A program made the position numbers and the translations under genes. Below are positions 1 to 10,343 of a stretch of 64,000 nt of DNA, in pieces. Origin of the DNA: a bacterium HR33 (GTDB lineage: Bacteria > Gemmatimonadota > Gemmatimonadetes > Gemmatimonadales > GWC2-71-9); the NCBI GenBank assembly GCA_002923375.1, contig BEIJ01000001.1, positions 930,001 through 994,000 of the forward strand, in the 5' to 3' direction. Position 1 is the first letter of the stretch; every line of letters starts with the position of its first letter. The notes below the pieces were generated by a model, which did not search any database, was not told the DNA's origin, and worked only from the letters and a program-made list of their open reading frames with translations.

Positions 1-3000
1 GCGGCCCCATTGAAGCCGGTCTAGGTCTGCGGTAAGACCCACCAACGGTGGGACCATTTCCGCACTCACCTGAGTGCGGCCCCATTGAAGCCAAATCAGA
101 TCTGTCCCCAACCGTGACGCGATGCAAATTTCCGCACTCACCTGAGTGCGGCCCCATTGAAGCAGACTCGTAGGGAGCCGTGAAATCTGGTATGATGACA
201 TTTCCGCACTCACCTGAGTGCGGCCCCATTGAAGCAGCTCCGTGAACCCCTCGGACCTGAAACCAATGAGGATTTCCGCACTCACCTGAGTGCGGCCCCA
301 TTGAAGCAATTTTGGACATAATGGGAGCACGTGGACCTCTACCGATTTCCGCACTCACCTGAGTGCGGCCCCATTGAAGCTTCATCAGTGTAAGTACAGC
401 AGACACGGTTTCCCTGTATTTCCGCACTCACCTGAGTGCGGCCCCATTGAAGCGGGCCTTGCCGCGTCGGATCAACGATGTAGCCGTAGGCCATTTCCGC
501 ACTCACCTGAGTGCGGCCCCATTGAAGCGTTGCCGGAAGAGCGGCAACCGCTGAGGGCAGGGCAGCATATTTCCGCACTCACCTGAGTGCGGCCCCATTG
601 AAGCTCCGCACAGAGGAGTGGCCTGCCCATGATCACACACATTTCCGCACTCACCTGAGTGCGGCCCCATTGAAGCGGATTGCGGCTGCAGGTGGTTGCG
701 GGTGATGGTATAATTTCCGCACTCACCTGAGTGCGGCCCCATTGAAGCCTGATTGTGGCTCACGCGTAGAGAAGACGAAAACAAGGGTATTTCCGCACTC
801 ACCTGAGTGCGGCCCCATTGAAGCTGCCCGTTCGACGTGACGGAGGTCTGGTTTGTGTCTAATTTCCGCACTCACCTGAGTGCGGCCCCATTGAAGCCCT
901 CTCTCTAGAGACGCTATTGGCCCGCGCTAAAGAAATTTCCGCACTCACCTGAGTGCGGCCCCATTGAAGCGCATTCCGTTGCCGACCAAGGTGACGGCCC
1001 CTTCCGCAATTTCCGCACTCACCTGAGTGCGGCCCCATTGAAGCGTCACCACCCTGATGGTCACTGACCCGTCAATGTCATATTTCCGCACTCACCTGAG
1101 TGCGGCCCCATTGAAGCTGCAGCAGTTTCTCCTCGTCGCTCAATTCCCCCAGTTCATTTCCGCACTCACCTGAGTGCGGCCCCATTGAAGCTCAAACAAA
1201 GGCTACCTATGCATCTGGCGAAACAGCCAATTTCCGCACTCACCTGAGTGCGGCCCCATTGAAGCCGACGCTGTAGCACGGAGCATCGCCCAAAGGCAGG
1301 GCGTATTTCCGCACTCACCTGAGTGCGGCCCCATTGAAGCGAGCTCGTCGAGCCCTCGAATCTCCCCGGGCGAGGGCATCATTTCCGCACTCACCTGAGT
1401 GCGGCCCCATTGAAGCGCCGAATTTTCCACACGGTTTTCCACAGGCTTTTCCAATTTCCGCACTCACCTGAGTGCGGCCCCATTGAAGCGAAATGGGATA
1501 TGTAAGCAATCTTGCCCGCGCGCCGAGGGAATTTCCGCACTCACCTGAGTGCGGCCCCATTGAAGCAGTCCGAGCTTCCTTCTGACGCTGCAAATTAGGC
1601 GTATTTCCGCACTCACCTGAGTGCGGCCCCATTGAAGCACATCGCTCACAGGCAACTACGCGAAGGCGCTGGAATTTCCGCACTCACCTGAGTGCGGCCC
1701 CATTGAAGCAGCTTAACTAGTTTCATCTTTTTCCTCCTTGCCAAATTTCCGCACTCACCTGAGTGCGGCCCCATTGAAGCTTGTTAGCTTCATCTTTGGC
1801 CCTCGTCTGGGTTCGGCAATTTCCGCACTCACCTGAGTGCGGCCCCATTGAAGCAATGAACCGTGCGACCGCGGGGCCCAGCGTGGGAACATTTCCGCAC
1901 TCACCTGAGTGCGGCCCCATTGAAGCCGAGGAAAAAGGCTGCTGCTGAGGCTCAGGAGCTGGGGATTTCCGCACTCACCTGAGTGCGGCCCCATTGAAGC
2001 ACAAGCTAGGACGCTCTTTCTTTTCCCTCCCCCGGGGGCTATTTCCGCACTCACCTGAGTGCGGCCCCATTGAAGCGCTTCATCAGACTCTTGACGCGCT
2101 ATAAGAAGTCCATAGCATTTCCGCACTCACCTGAGTGCGGCCCCATTGAAGCAGGGCACGGTCCAGTTGCGCGCTGAACCACGCGGTGTGGTATTTCCGC
2201 ACTCACCTGAGTGCGGCCCCATTGAAGCCATTGCGAGCACGTTGCATGATGTGCACGCCACAGCGCATTTCCGCACTCACCTGAGTGCGGCCCCATTGAA
2301 GCTCCGAAAGGATCAGGGAGCGGGATCGCCGCTGCGTGCATTTCCGCACTCACCTGAGTGCGGCCCCATTGAAGCACGATGGATGAAATGGCACGGGCGG
2401 GGAGCTGGTAAATGATTTCCGCACTCACCTGAGTGCGGCCCCATTGAAGCTGTCTGTGTCTCTAGCTCGTGTGTCTCCGCCTCAGGATTTCCGCACTCAC
2501 CTGAGTGCGGCCCCATTGAAGCGGTGTACGATATGAGAGTATTCCTGGCAGATCCCTATTTCCGCACTCACCTGAGTGCGGCCCCATTGAAGCCCAAAAG
2601 TCGGACGGCACGATCACCAACCGCATCCGATTTCCGCACTCACCTGAGTGCGGCCCCATTGAAGCATCCGGTTGGCGTAGGCATGGCGCTGTGGCGTGCA
2701 CATATTTCCGCACTCACCTGAGTGCGGCCCCATTGAAGCGGTCAGTTTCGACCGCAACGGTTCCGCTACCCTACCCATTTCCGCACTCACCTGAGTGCGG
2801 CCCCATTGAAGCCTGCACCGGAGTAGTCCACGGAAACTATCAGGTAGCCTATTTCCGCACTCACCTGAGTGCGGCCCCATTGAAGCTTGGCAACGACGAC
2901 GCTTGGGGTGCCCGGCAACGCTATTTCCGCACTCACCTGAGTGCGGCCCCATTGAAGCGCATTGACTGCCGAGGACGCGGCTGCCTATGAGCAATTTCCG

Positions 3001-4936
3001 CACTCACCTGAGTGCGGCCCCATTGAAGCGCGCATGGGTGCAGTTCATCCATGATCTGCTGATCGCTATTTCCGCACTCACCTGAGTGCGGCCCCATTGA
3101 AGCTGCGCGAGATACATCGCGGTCTCCAGCACCAACAACTCATTTCCGCACTCACCTGAGTGCGGCCCCATTGAAGCTCTCGTTGGCGGTCACTTGGCGG
3201 TCTTCGTACGGGCATTTCCGCACTCACCTGAGTGCGGCCCCATTGAAGCTTCATTCCCCAGCTTCTCCAGAAGTCAAAGTCCCTGATTTCCGCACTCACC
3301 TGAGTGCGGCCCCATTGAAGCGTCCAATTCGCGCAACCGATTGTACTCGGACTGCGCGTCATTTCCGCACTCACCTGAGTGCGGCCCCATTGAAGCCCCA
3401 CCACTAACACGAGAATTGCGGTTTCTCTCGTTCTCATTTCCGCACTCACCTGAGTGCGGCCCCATTGAAGCCTTCGTTTGCCGCCAAACCGCCAATCCGC
3501 CTCCTCAAATTTCCGCACTCACCTGAGTGCGGCCCCATTGAAGCTCAGCAGCTGTTGTACCCGCCTCGCCGCTCGCACACCCATTTCCGCACTCACCTGA
3601 GTGCGGCCCCATTGAAGCAATCGCCCGAGTAATCTCCGCGCGCGACTTGAAGAAACATTTCCGCACTCACCTGAGTGCGGCCCCATTGAAGCGGTTACTG
3701 GAGCGGCGATCGCCACACTGAGAATGGATTTCCGCACTCACCTGAGTGCGGCCCCATTGAAGCCTTCCGCCATAAAGCTGTGCGCGCTCGAATAGGCGCC
3801 CATTTCCGCACTCACCTGAGTGCGGCCCCATTGAAGCTTTGTGTACGAGTTTTGATAAACGCCCTGCCCTATTATTTCCGCACTCACCTGAGTGCGGCCC
3901 CATTGAAGCGAAATATCAAAAATTGCCCGTGGAACCCTTGCGCAGTATTTCCGCACTCACCTGAGTGCGGCCCCATTGAAGCTTTTTGTTACGGTGTAGG
4001 TTGTATTGCTCACTCCTTATTTCCGCACTCACCTGAGTGCGGCCCCATTGAAGCGGTAGGACTTCCGATACATCCTACGTCCTCCTTTACTATTTCCGCA
4101 CTCACCTGAGTGCGGCCCCATTGAAGCCGGCTCTTGTTCAGGGAGCAGCCATGACTCGTACTCTGATTTCCGCACTCACCTGAGTGCGGCCCCATTGAAG
4201 CGATTTCATTTATCTGGCAGGGCACAATTTGGATGGCAAATTTCCGCACTCACCTGAGTGCGGCCCCATTGAAGCGTGTTGCTTGTATGGCGGAATTTAA
4301 GCGGCGCGATCTATTTCCGCACTCACCTGAGTGCGGCCCCATTGAAGCGTGTCGTCAGACTTCGCGGAGGATTGCGTAGGGCGCCATTTCCGCACTCACC
4401 TGAGTGCGGCCCCATTGAAGCCCTGATGTAGATGGAGAACGCTCTGTCCGCCTCGCGCTATTTCCGCACTCACCTGAGTGCGGCCCCATTGAAGCTTCGC
4501 CCTGCCGCGTGGCAAGATCCATCAACGTCCTAATTTCCGCACTCACCTGAGTGCGGCCCCATTGAAGCATGAGGTTAGGGCCGCGATTCGAGCGCGGGAT
4601 TCGGTGATTTCCGCACTCACCTGAGTGCGGCCCCATTGAAGCCGCGATTTATCCGGTGGCGGCAGCACTACGCTGTCCGCATTTCCGCACTCACCTGAGT
4701 GCGGCCCCATTGAAGCACTTTTCCCTCAACTTGCTTCCGCCAGTCAACCCCATTTCCGCACTCACCTGAGTGCGGCCCCATTGAAGCCAGTTTTAGGAAA
4801 CGTGGTAGAAAGACCAAACCTGCAGATTTCCGCACTCACCTGAGTGCGGCCCCATTGAAGCTGCCACCTGGCCGGCTGTAGGAACGACGATCGAGCGGTG
4901 ATTTCCGCACTCGAAAGAGTGCAACCCCATTGAAGC
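1..4936 (+). CRISPR. CRISPR array, trailer end, 67 spacers
   Basis: A 36-nt repeat begins ATTTCCGCACTC and ends CCCCATTGAAGC. It recurs every 71-77 bp: the cut first copy occupies 1-16, then starts at 56, 128, 200, 272, 345 and so on to 4826, with a degenerate last copy at 4901-4936. That makes 68 repeats and 67 spacers of 35-41 nt. Interior copies read as identical. Repeat positions 5-12 (CCGCACTC) pair perfectly with 17-24 (GAGTGCGG) around the loop ACCT. The ATTGAAGC 3' end matches the usual 8-nt crRNA handle, and the degenerate copy lies on the right, so transcription should run left to right with the leader outside the window. No cas gene is present here, so the type cannot be assigned; type I or III is compatible with the handle. 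Confidence 0.99.
4901..4936 (+). repeat. Degenerate terminal CRISPR repeat with GAAA loop
   Basis: This last repeat differs from the consensus at six positions. The loop ACCT (13-16) has become GAAA, and positions 23-24 GG have become AA. The hairpin is kept as GCACTC-GAAA-GAGTGC, with only the two outer pairs lost. The handle CCCCATTGAAGC is unchanged. Terminal repeat decay is normal at the leader-distal end and sets the array's direction. Confidence 0.95.
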
Positions 4937-5170
4937 CCGACTATTCACTTCTTCAACGGCTTCAACACCTGGAGGTTATATGATTCGGCTCAGATGGAGA
5001 GACCTTTTACCGCTAGCGCTGCCGGTGATGGTACTGTCTGTTTTTGGACCACTACCGCTGAATTTTCGCAGTTACTCGAGTGCGACCCCGTTGCGGCAAG
5101 AGATTGCTAGTAAGGCCGGGATCACGCCGGCGAGAAATATCCGCACCCAACCCCTACGACAATCATACCC
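4937..5170. other. Array trailer region without a convincing gene
   Basis: 234 bp between the last array repeat and the ArdC-like gene. It holds the fossil repeat at 5062-5097 and a weak remnant at 5137. A 64-codon frame at 4980-5174 has a GGAGG four bases before its ATG, but it runs through the fossil repeat and has no recognisable domain, so it is not called as a gene. Confidence 0.6.
5062..5097 (+). repeat. Fossil CRISPR repeat beyond the trailer
   Basis: Aligned without gaps, 27 of 36 positions match the array repeat. Mismatches are at 5, 10, 12, 15, 16, 24, 29, 33 and 34. The outer stem pair C5-G24 has become T5-A24, so the TCGCA/TGCGA stem is retained. It starts 161 bp after the last array repeat, about two array periods. 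Another possible remnant starts one period (75 bp) later at 5137, where ATATCCGCACCCA matches 11 of the first 13 repeat bases before similarity ends. Confidence 0.8.
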
Positions 5171-6100
5171 CTAGAGACCAACACGGGGTAGTTCCTTCCT
5201 CGGCTCGAGACGCGATTCACCCATACGTTCTATCAAACCTGCAGCAACCAGCACCCGCTCGAGACTGATAGGCGGCACCTCCGCCCACCGGCCGACGTAC
5301 TCCGCAAGATACCGCTCCGAGCGGGTCTCTAAACCCAGACGGCCGCACACCAGATACGCCACCGACTCCGCCTCGAATTCCTCTACACCAGGATCCAGCC
5401 CCCTGCGATCCGGCCACCAGTCTTCATGCGGAGTCCCCAAATGACCGCAATAAAGGTGCCCCAGTTCGTGAACCAGCGTGACATACTTCTCCTCCATCGA
5501 TCCGCGGGCGTTCAATACCAGCTCGTACAAAAGGGGGACCTCGCGGTAAACCGGTTCCGGCCGCACCTTCGCCAAAACCTTCAAAGTCCCCCTCCTCTGC
5601 GCCACCTGAATCCGCCCCGCCGACTGGGCACCCTCCACCCCCTCCGAAACCTCTACCCCGTCACGCTTGGCGTTCTCTACGGTCAGTTCGAACACTCGAC
5701 CCGAAAGACGCCCGGAAACACCGAAAGGCTTCTCCACCGGCTCGGGCAGGGGCGGCGCGCCAGGCAGCGGCTCCGTGTCGGAAACATCGAATACGAACAT
5801 CACCGGCCCCCGCGGCCTCAAGATCACCAGGGGCCGGGCGGTAGGCTTGAGTTGCCTCTCCCACTTGTCAAGCCACCGCGACGCGGGAGCCGCAAAGACG
5901 GCTCCCGGCATCTGAATGTGGATCAGCATCGCGTTGAAAGGAGAATAGAAACGGAACCTTACTACGAACTGCAACAGCTCCCAGTAATCCCGGCTGTGGC
6001 GATACTTCTTCGCCAGCTCGAAAAGTTCTTCGAGCGCCCGAGCACTAGCCGCAAGATCGCCCGCCTCGATACCGGAACGCTCCGCCGAATAACCGGCCAT
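5171..6100 (-). CDS. ArdC-like antirestriction/M78-type metalloprotease domain protein
   Basis: 309 aa. The N-terminal part (about 35-110) resembles the ssDNA-binding domain of ArdC antirestriction proteins: a Y-x-P-F-N-A-M-L segment near 52-59, then a W-x-x-x-x-R-x-x-K core and a VFDVSDTE strand at 103-110. The C-terminal half is an ImmA/IrrE (M78)-like zinc protease with HELGH at 211-215 and a downstream FEAES (242-246) that should supply the third metal ligand. In plasmid ArdC this architecture protects incoming DNA; chromosomal homologues are often uncharacterised. It lies directly past the CRISPR trailer with no mobility gene beside it. A phage or plasmid remnant or a resident regulator are both possible. 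Confidence 0.75.
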   Translation of the reverse strand: MAGYSAERSGIEAGDLAASARALEELFELAKKYRHSRDYWELLQFVVRFRFYSPFNAMLIHIQMPGAVFAAPASRWLDKWERQLKPTARPLVILRPRGPVMFVFDVSDTEPLPGAPPLPEPVEKPFGVSGRLSGRVFELTVENAKRDGVEVSEGVEGAQSAGRIQVAQRRGTLKVLAKVRPEPVYREVPLLYELVLNARGSMEEKYVTLVHELGHLYCGHLGTPHEDWWPDRRGLDPGVEEFEAESVAYLVCGRLGLETRSERYLAEYVGRWAEVPPISLERVLVAAGLIERMGESRLEPRKELPRVGL

Positions 6101-6147
6101 AAACCCACCTGCTGCTCACGACAAGGCCGCTCACCCCATCCCAACCC

Positions 6148-9100
6148 TCACCCACCCCCAGGCACCACCACCGCCGCCACATCCTGCTCCCGCACCAACC
6201 GATTGAACGCCTCCACCTCCTCGCCCAACAACCGCTCCAACTCGCCCCGCAACCGGCCCCACTGCTCCGACAAATCGGCATACCGCCGCCGCGCTCCCTC
6301 CGTCACTCCCGCATCCGCTCCGTCCACCGAACCCAACAAATAAACGAAATGATGATTCAACCGAACCGGAAAATTGATCACCGTCTGCCCGTCCACCGTC
6401 CGGCGTTGCACCAGAGAATCCTCCAGCGCGCTCAACCGATCGATCAATCCCCGCGCCGCTACCCGCACCGTGTCCAACCCGTCCCCATCGCCCAACCGCC
6501 GCACCAACTGCTCCAACTGCTCCCTCACCCCCCGCAACCGGTTCACCCCGCCGTGAATCGCCGACAAATCCTCCGATATCCGCCGCGCCAAATCGTCCTG
6601 AGCCACGAAATCCTGCTGCGTAGCCTCCACCCGCGGATCCGCGAGCACCCGGAACGATCGGACCTGACTCCTCCCACCCACCACGAGCCTCACCTGATAA
6701 ACCCCCGGCACCACCCGCCGTCCCACCACCTGGCCGAACACGTACAAACCGGGAACGGTGGTGGGACGCTCGTGACGCAAATCCCACACGAAACGATTCA
6801 ACCCCGCCCGCGCAGGCAACACCGCCTGACCTCCACCGCCAAAAGGCCCGGCCTCCTCCTCGCCCGCAGCGGCTCCCGGACCGCGCCCCTCCCCGGAACG
6901 CTCCCTGCGACTGGAAAACCGCCGGATAACCACCCCCGCACTGTCCAAAATCTCCAGCACCACCGGCGCCGAGTCGGTGGCCGCCGAGCGCAAATGGTAA
7001 TAAATGATCGCACCGTTGGGCGGATTCTCACCCGCACGCCCGCCTCCCCCTCCCCCAAAACCGCCACCCGAAGCGACCCGATACGCATCCGCCGGCTGAT
7101 ACAGATAAGCCTCCCCCTGCGCCACCTCGGCGCTCACCTGCCGCACCGGAGACAAATCGTCCAAGATCCAAAACGCCCGCCCCTCGGTAGAAGCCACCAG
7201 ATCGTTACCCTGCACCTTGAGATCGGTGATCGGCGTTACCGGCAAGTTCAACTGCCAGCGCTGCCAACTCTCCCCGCCGTCCAACGAGAGGTACATCCCC
7301 AACTGCGTGCCGGCATAGAGCAAACCCGGCCGCACCGGATCCTCCCGCACCACCCGCACCCAGGCCTCCGGAGCTATGCCGTTCACCAACCGCCGCCAGG
7401 TGCGCCCGTAATCGGTGGACTTGTAAATGTGAGGCGTGAGATCGTTGAACTTGTACCGCGTCACCGCCAAATACGCCGTGCCGCCCGCATGGGGCGAAGT
7501 CTCGATGGCGTTGATCTGCGCCTCGGGCAATCCCGGCGGCGTGACGTTAGTCCAAGTGCGACCCCCATCCCGCGTCAGGTGCACCAACCCGTCGTCGCTC
7601 CCCACCCAAATGGTGTTGGGATCCTGGCGCGACTCCATCACGTAAAAGATCGTCCCGTAAACCTCGCCGCCCGCACCTTCGTTGGTGATGGGACCTCCGC
7701 CCGGACCCTGCTTCTCGGGATCGTTTCGCGTGAGATCGCCGCTGATCTGGGTCCAGCTCCGCCCCCGATCGGTGCTCCTGAACAGCACGTTGGCCGCATG
7801 ATAGATCACCCGCGGATCGTGCATCGAGACCACGATCGGCGTGTTCCAGTTGTAACGGTACTTCATCTCCCGCGACGGCAACGCCAGCGGCAGCGCGGGA
7901 TAGGGCATCACGTTCCGCGCCTGGCGCGTCGCGGCGTCCCATTCGGTGAGCTGGCCGTGATAGCAGCCGGCATAGACCAAACGCGGATCGTCCGGATCGA
8001 ATGCCACGTAACCGCTCTCGCACCCTCCCACCGGATACCAGTCCCGCTCGGTGATCCCTCCCCCGCTCCCCCGGGTGGCTATGGCCACGGTAGTGTTGTC
8101 CTGCTGCCCGCCGTAGACGTAATAAGGAAACCGGTTGTCGGTATTCACCCGATAGAACTGCGCCGTGGGCTGGTTGTCCTGGGTGGACCAGGTGCGCCCG
8201 CCGTTGAAGCTGATGTTGGCCCCGCCGTCGTTGGCGTTGATCAGGTTCTGGTTGTCGTCCGGATTGATCCACAGATCGTGATTGTCCCCGTGCGGCACCC
8301 GCACCTGGCCGAACGTCCGCCCGCCGTCTATCGACTTCCAGAAGGCGGCGTTCATCACATAGACCACGTCCGGGTTCTGGGGATCGGCGTACACTTCGAT
8401 GTAGTACCAGGCGCGGGCTCGGATCGACCAGTTGTCGCTCATCAGCCGCCAAGTCTCACCGCCGTCGTCGGAGCGATAGAGACCGCCCCCGGGATCGGCC
8501 TCCACGATCGCATAGACGCGCTGTGGATCGGCGCGGGAGACGTCTATCCCCAACTTGCCCTTGAGATCGGGAAGCCCGCGATCGATGCGCTTCCAAGTGT
8601 CGCCCCCGTCGGTGGATTTCCAAAGCCCGCTGCCGGGGCCGCCGCTTCGCACCTGCCAGGGGAACCGCTGGTGATCCCAGAAAGCGGCGTACAGGATGCG
8701 CGGGTTGGTCAGGTCCATGGCGAGATCCGAGGCTCCGGCGGTCTCGCTCACGAATAGCACCTGCTCCCAAGTCTTGCCGCCGTCTTTAGAGCGGTAGATC
8801 CCGCGCTCGCGGGAAGGCCCGAAGGCCGCACCCTGGGCCGCCACATAGACCAGGTCGGGATTCTGCGGGTGGACCCGGATGCGGGAGATGTGGCGGGTGC
8901 GCTCGAGCCCCAGATGGGTCCAGGTGCGCCCGCCGTCGGTGGAGCGGTACACCCCGTCTCCGTGGGAGGTGGCGACCCCGCGGATGGAGTGCTCTCCCAT
9001 ACCCACATACACCACGTTGGGATCCGACTCGGCGACGGCGATGGCGCCCACCGAGGCGGTGTTGAAGAAGCCGTCGGAAACGTTACGCCAGGTTTCGCCC

Positions 9101-9468
9101 GCGTCCTCGGTCTTCCAGACGCCGCCCCCCGCGGCGCCGAAGTAGTAGGTCATGGGGTTACCCCGGACCCCGCTCACCGCGGTGGCGCGCCCGCCGCGGA
9201 AGGGGCCGATGTTGCGCCAGCGCATGGCCTGGAAGAAGGTGGAATCGTACTGCGCGGCGGCTCTCTGGGCGGTTGCGGCTCCTTGGGGCCGGTTGCGCTG
9301 CGCCTCTGCGGTTGCCGCCGCTGATTGGGGCCGGTTGCTCTGCGCCCCCGCGGTTGCCGCCGCTGATTGGAACCGGTTGCTCTGCGCCCCTGCGGGACAG
9401 GGCAAGATTGCCTGGGCGATCCCGAGGCCGACTGCTACGGTCCAAGCGGACAAAGTCATGCGGTACAT
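6148..9468 (-). CDS. Secreted VPS10/BNR-repeat beta-propeller protein
   Basis: 1106 aa with a signal peptide (about 1-28). A run of three 14-residue repeats ([14 protein letters not shown]-like, about 28-68) precedes the first propeller. The core holds many Asp-box/BNR elements of the S-x-D-x-G-x-T-W type, such as [24 protein letters not shown] and STDRGRSW, as in sortilin/VPS10-type propellers. A Gly-rich linker near 800 leads to a C-terminal FlgD-Ig-like segment (about 850-960) and a helical tail. The family is abundant in Gemmatimonadota and Acidobacteriota and is usually named 'glycosyl hydrolase', but no catalytic residues can be pointed out. It is probably exported to periplasm or surface. 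The start could also be the Met at codon 4. Confidence 0.85.
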   Translation of the reverse strand: MYRMTLSAWTVAVGLGIAQAILPCPAGAQSNRFQSAAATAGAQSNRPQSAAATAEAQRNRPQGAATAQRAAAQYDSTFFQAMRWRNIGPFRGGRATAVSGVRGNPMTYYFGAAGGGVWKTEDAGETWRNVSDGFFNTASVGAIAVAESDPNVVYVGMGEHSIRGVATSHGDGVYRSTDGGRTWTHLGLERTRHISRIRVHPQNPDLVYVAAQGAAFGPSRERGIYRSKDGGKTWEQVLFVSETAGASDLAMDLTNPRILYAAFWDHQRFPWQVRSGGPGSGLWKSTDGGDTWKRIDRGLPDLKGKLGIDVSRADPQRVYAIVEADPGGGLYRSDDGGETWRLMSDNWSIRARAWYYIEVYADPQNPDVVYVMNAAFWKSIDGGRTFGQVRVPHGDNHDLWINPDDNQNLINANDGGANISFNGGRTWSTQDNQPTAQFYRVNTDNRFPYYVYGGQQDNTTVAIATRGSGGGITERDWYPVGGCESGYVAFDPDDPRLVYAGCYHGQLTEWDAATRQARNVMPYPALPLALPSREMKYRYNWNTPIVVSMHDPRVIYHAANVLFRSTDRGRSWTQISGDLTRNDPEKQGPGGGPITNEGAGGEVYGTIFYVMESRQDPNTIWVGSDDGLVHLTRDGGRTWTNVTPPGLPEAQINAIETSPHAGGTAYLAVTRYKFNDLTPHIYKSTDYGRTWRRLVNGIAPEAWVRVVREDPVRPGLLYAGTQLGMYLSLDGGESWQRWQLNLPVTPITDLKVQGNDLVASTEGRAFWILDDLSPVRQVSAEVAQGEAYLYQPADAYRVASGGGFGGGGGGRAGENPPNGAIIYYHLRSAATDSAPVVLEILDSAGVVIRRFSSRRERSGEGRGPGAAAGEEEAGPFGGGGQAVLPARAGLNRFVWDLRHERPTTVPGLYVFGQVVGRRVVPGVYQVRLVVGGRSQVRSFRVLADPRVEATQQDFVAQDDLARRISEDLSAIHGGVNRLRGVREQLEQLVRRLGDGDGLDTVRVAARGLIDRLSALEDSLVQRRTVDGQTVINFPVRLNHHFVYLLGSVDGADAGVTEGARRRYADLSEQWGRLRGELERLLGEEVEAFNRLVREQDVAAVVVPGGG
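9262..9387 (-). repeat. 42-bp in-frame tandem repeat in the BNR protein
   Basis: Three imperfect copies of a 42-nt unit encode AQSNRxQSAAATAx. They sit between the signal peptide and the first propeller blade, which suggests a variable-length disordered linker. Confidence 0.8.
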
Positions 9469-9576
9469 GGCGTCGTATCTCTCCGGGCAAGAATGGGCGG
9501 ACCGAAATTTCCCCAGGAGGGGCCGGTTTGACCAGTAGCTACGCCGCGGGTCTGTTAGGCTGCGCGCCGGTGGAAC

Positions 9577-9984
9577 TCATCGACCGGCGGCACCCAACAG
9601 CCGGAATCCCTCATGCCTGAAGCTTGGGTCGAAGGCAAACGCGACCTTGATTCCGCGCTCCCGCATGGCGACCATACTCGCCGCGTCCACAATATTCAGC
9701 CGCCGGCGGCGCCGCTCGAACAGCAGGTTCTCGGCCAGCGCATGGTACTCGCTATCGATCCAAATCACCTCTACGGTTTTGGCGGCGGCGGCGAAGCGCG
9801 TAAGAGGCTCCAATCCCAGCCGGCGCTGGATTAAGGCCATGGTCTCGGCCAGCACATAAGACGTGGTGACCAGAACCTCATCCCGCTCTACCAGGTCCCG
9901 ATAAGTGCGAACGGCGGCCACATGCTCGCGATCGCTGGCCGAGGTCAGTGCATACCATGCGGACGTATCCACGAAGACCGCCAC
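9577..9984 (-). CDS. vapC: PIN-domain toxin, VapC family
   Basis: 135 aa, the full length of a PIN domain. The acidic active-site set is visible: D6 in VDTSAW, E47 in VLAET, D100 in NIVDAAS and D119 in AFDPSF. VapC toxins are Mg2+-dependent ribonucleases that usually cut tRNA or rRNA. Translation starts at a GTG whose G is also the last base of the antitoxin's TAG, so the two cistrons are coupled. The family is clear; the cognate RNA target cannot be read from the sequence. Confidence 0.9.
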   Translation of the reverse strand: MAVFVDTSAWYALTSASDREHVAAVRTYRDLVERDEVLVTTSYVLAETMALIQRRLGLEPLTRFAAAAKTVEVIWIDSEYHALAENLLFERRRRRLNIVDAASMVAMRERGIKVAFAFDPSFRHEGFRLLGAAGR

Positions 9985-10238
9985 TAGCGGCCGCCGTAGA
10001 GGTAACGATCGTGGTGCCGGGCTACGTCCCTGGCACTATCCCGCCCGCTTCCCACGAAAGCCAGCCGAATCTCCCTGATCTTCTTCGGATCTGGAGGCTG
10101 GGGCTGCAACCCTAGCGCCTCGTCCAGCAACGCCCGGAGCGCCGCGGAAAGGGAACTGCCTCGCCGGAAGGCTATTTCCTTAAGCCGCTCGTACTGGCGG
10201 CGATCAAGCTGCACCTGGGTGCGGACCTTGTTACCCAT
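9984..10238 (-). CDS. vapB: Ribbon-helix-helix antitoxin of the PIN toxin
   Basis: 84 aa. Residues about 5-45 (KVRTQVQLDRRQYERLKEIA then a Ser/Ala-rich helix) form a CopG/Arc-type ribbon-helix-helix DNA-binding domain. The charged C-terminal tail should wrap the PIN active site. It lies immediately upstream of the toxin with a one-base overlap, the standard antitoxin-first order. RHH antitoxins normally repress their own promoter, which would lie in the 105-bp gap to 10343; no operator was recognised there. Confidence 0.85.
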   Translation of the reverse strand: MGNKVRTQVQLDRRQYERLKEIAFRRGSSLSAALRALLDEALGLQPQPPDPKKIREIRLAFVGSGRDSARDVARHHDRYLYGGR

Positions 10239-10343
10239 GGGTTACGTAAATTCGACATCATGGCGCCATGGTGTCAAGCCGGAACGGGAACCAGCTTTAG
10301 CTGTGGCTGCGCACCCGCACACCGGCACCAGCGGACTGTTAGA

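Noticed and set aside
339-4636. Many open frames with repeating FPHSPECGPIEA or MGPHSGECGN peptides
   Set aside because: They are translations of the CRISPR repeat, not proteins.
4980-5174. 64-codon frame with GGAGG and a hydrophobic start just past the CRISPR array
   Set aside because: It runs through the fossil repeat at 5062, the ribosome site spacing is short and the peptide has no recognisable features.
6349-8757. 802-codon plus-strand frame opposite the BNR protein
   Set aside because: Antisense shadow of a strongly supported coding gene; His/Pro/Arg-rich composition.
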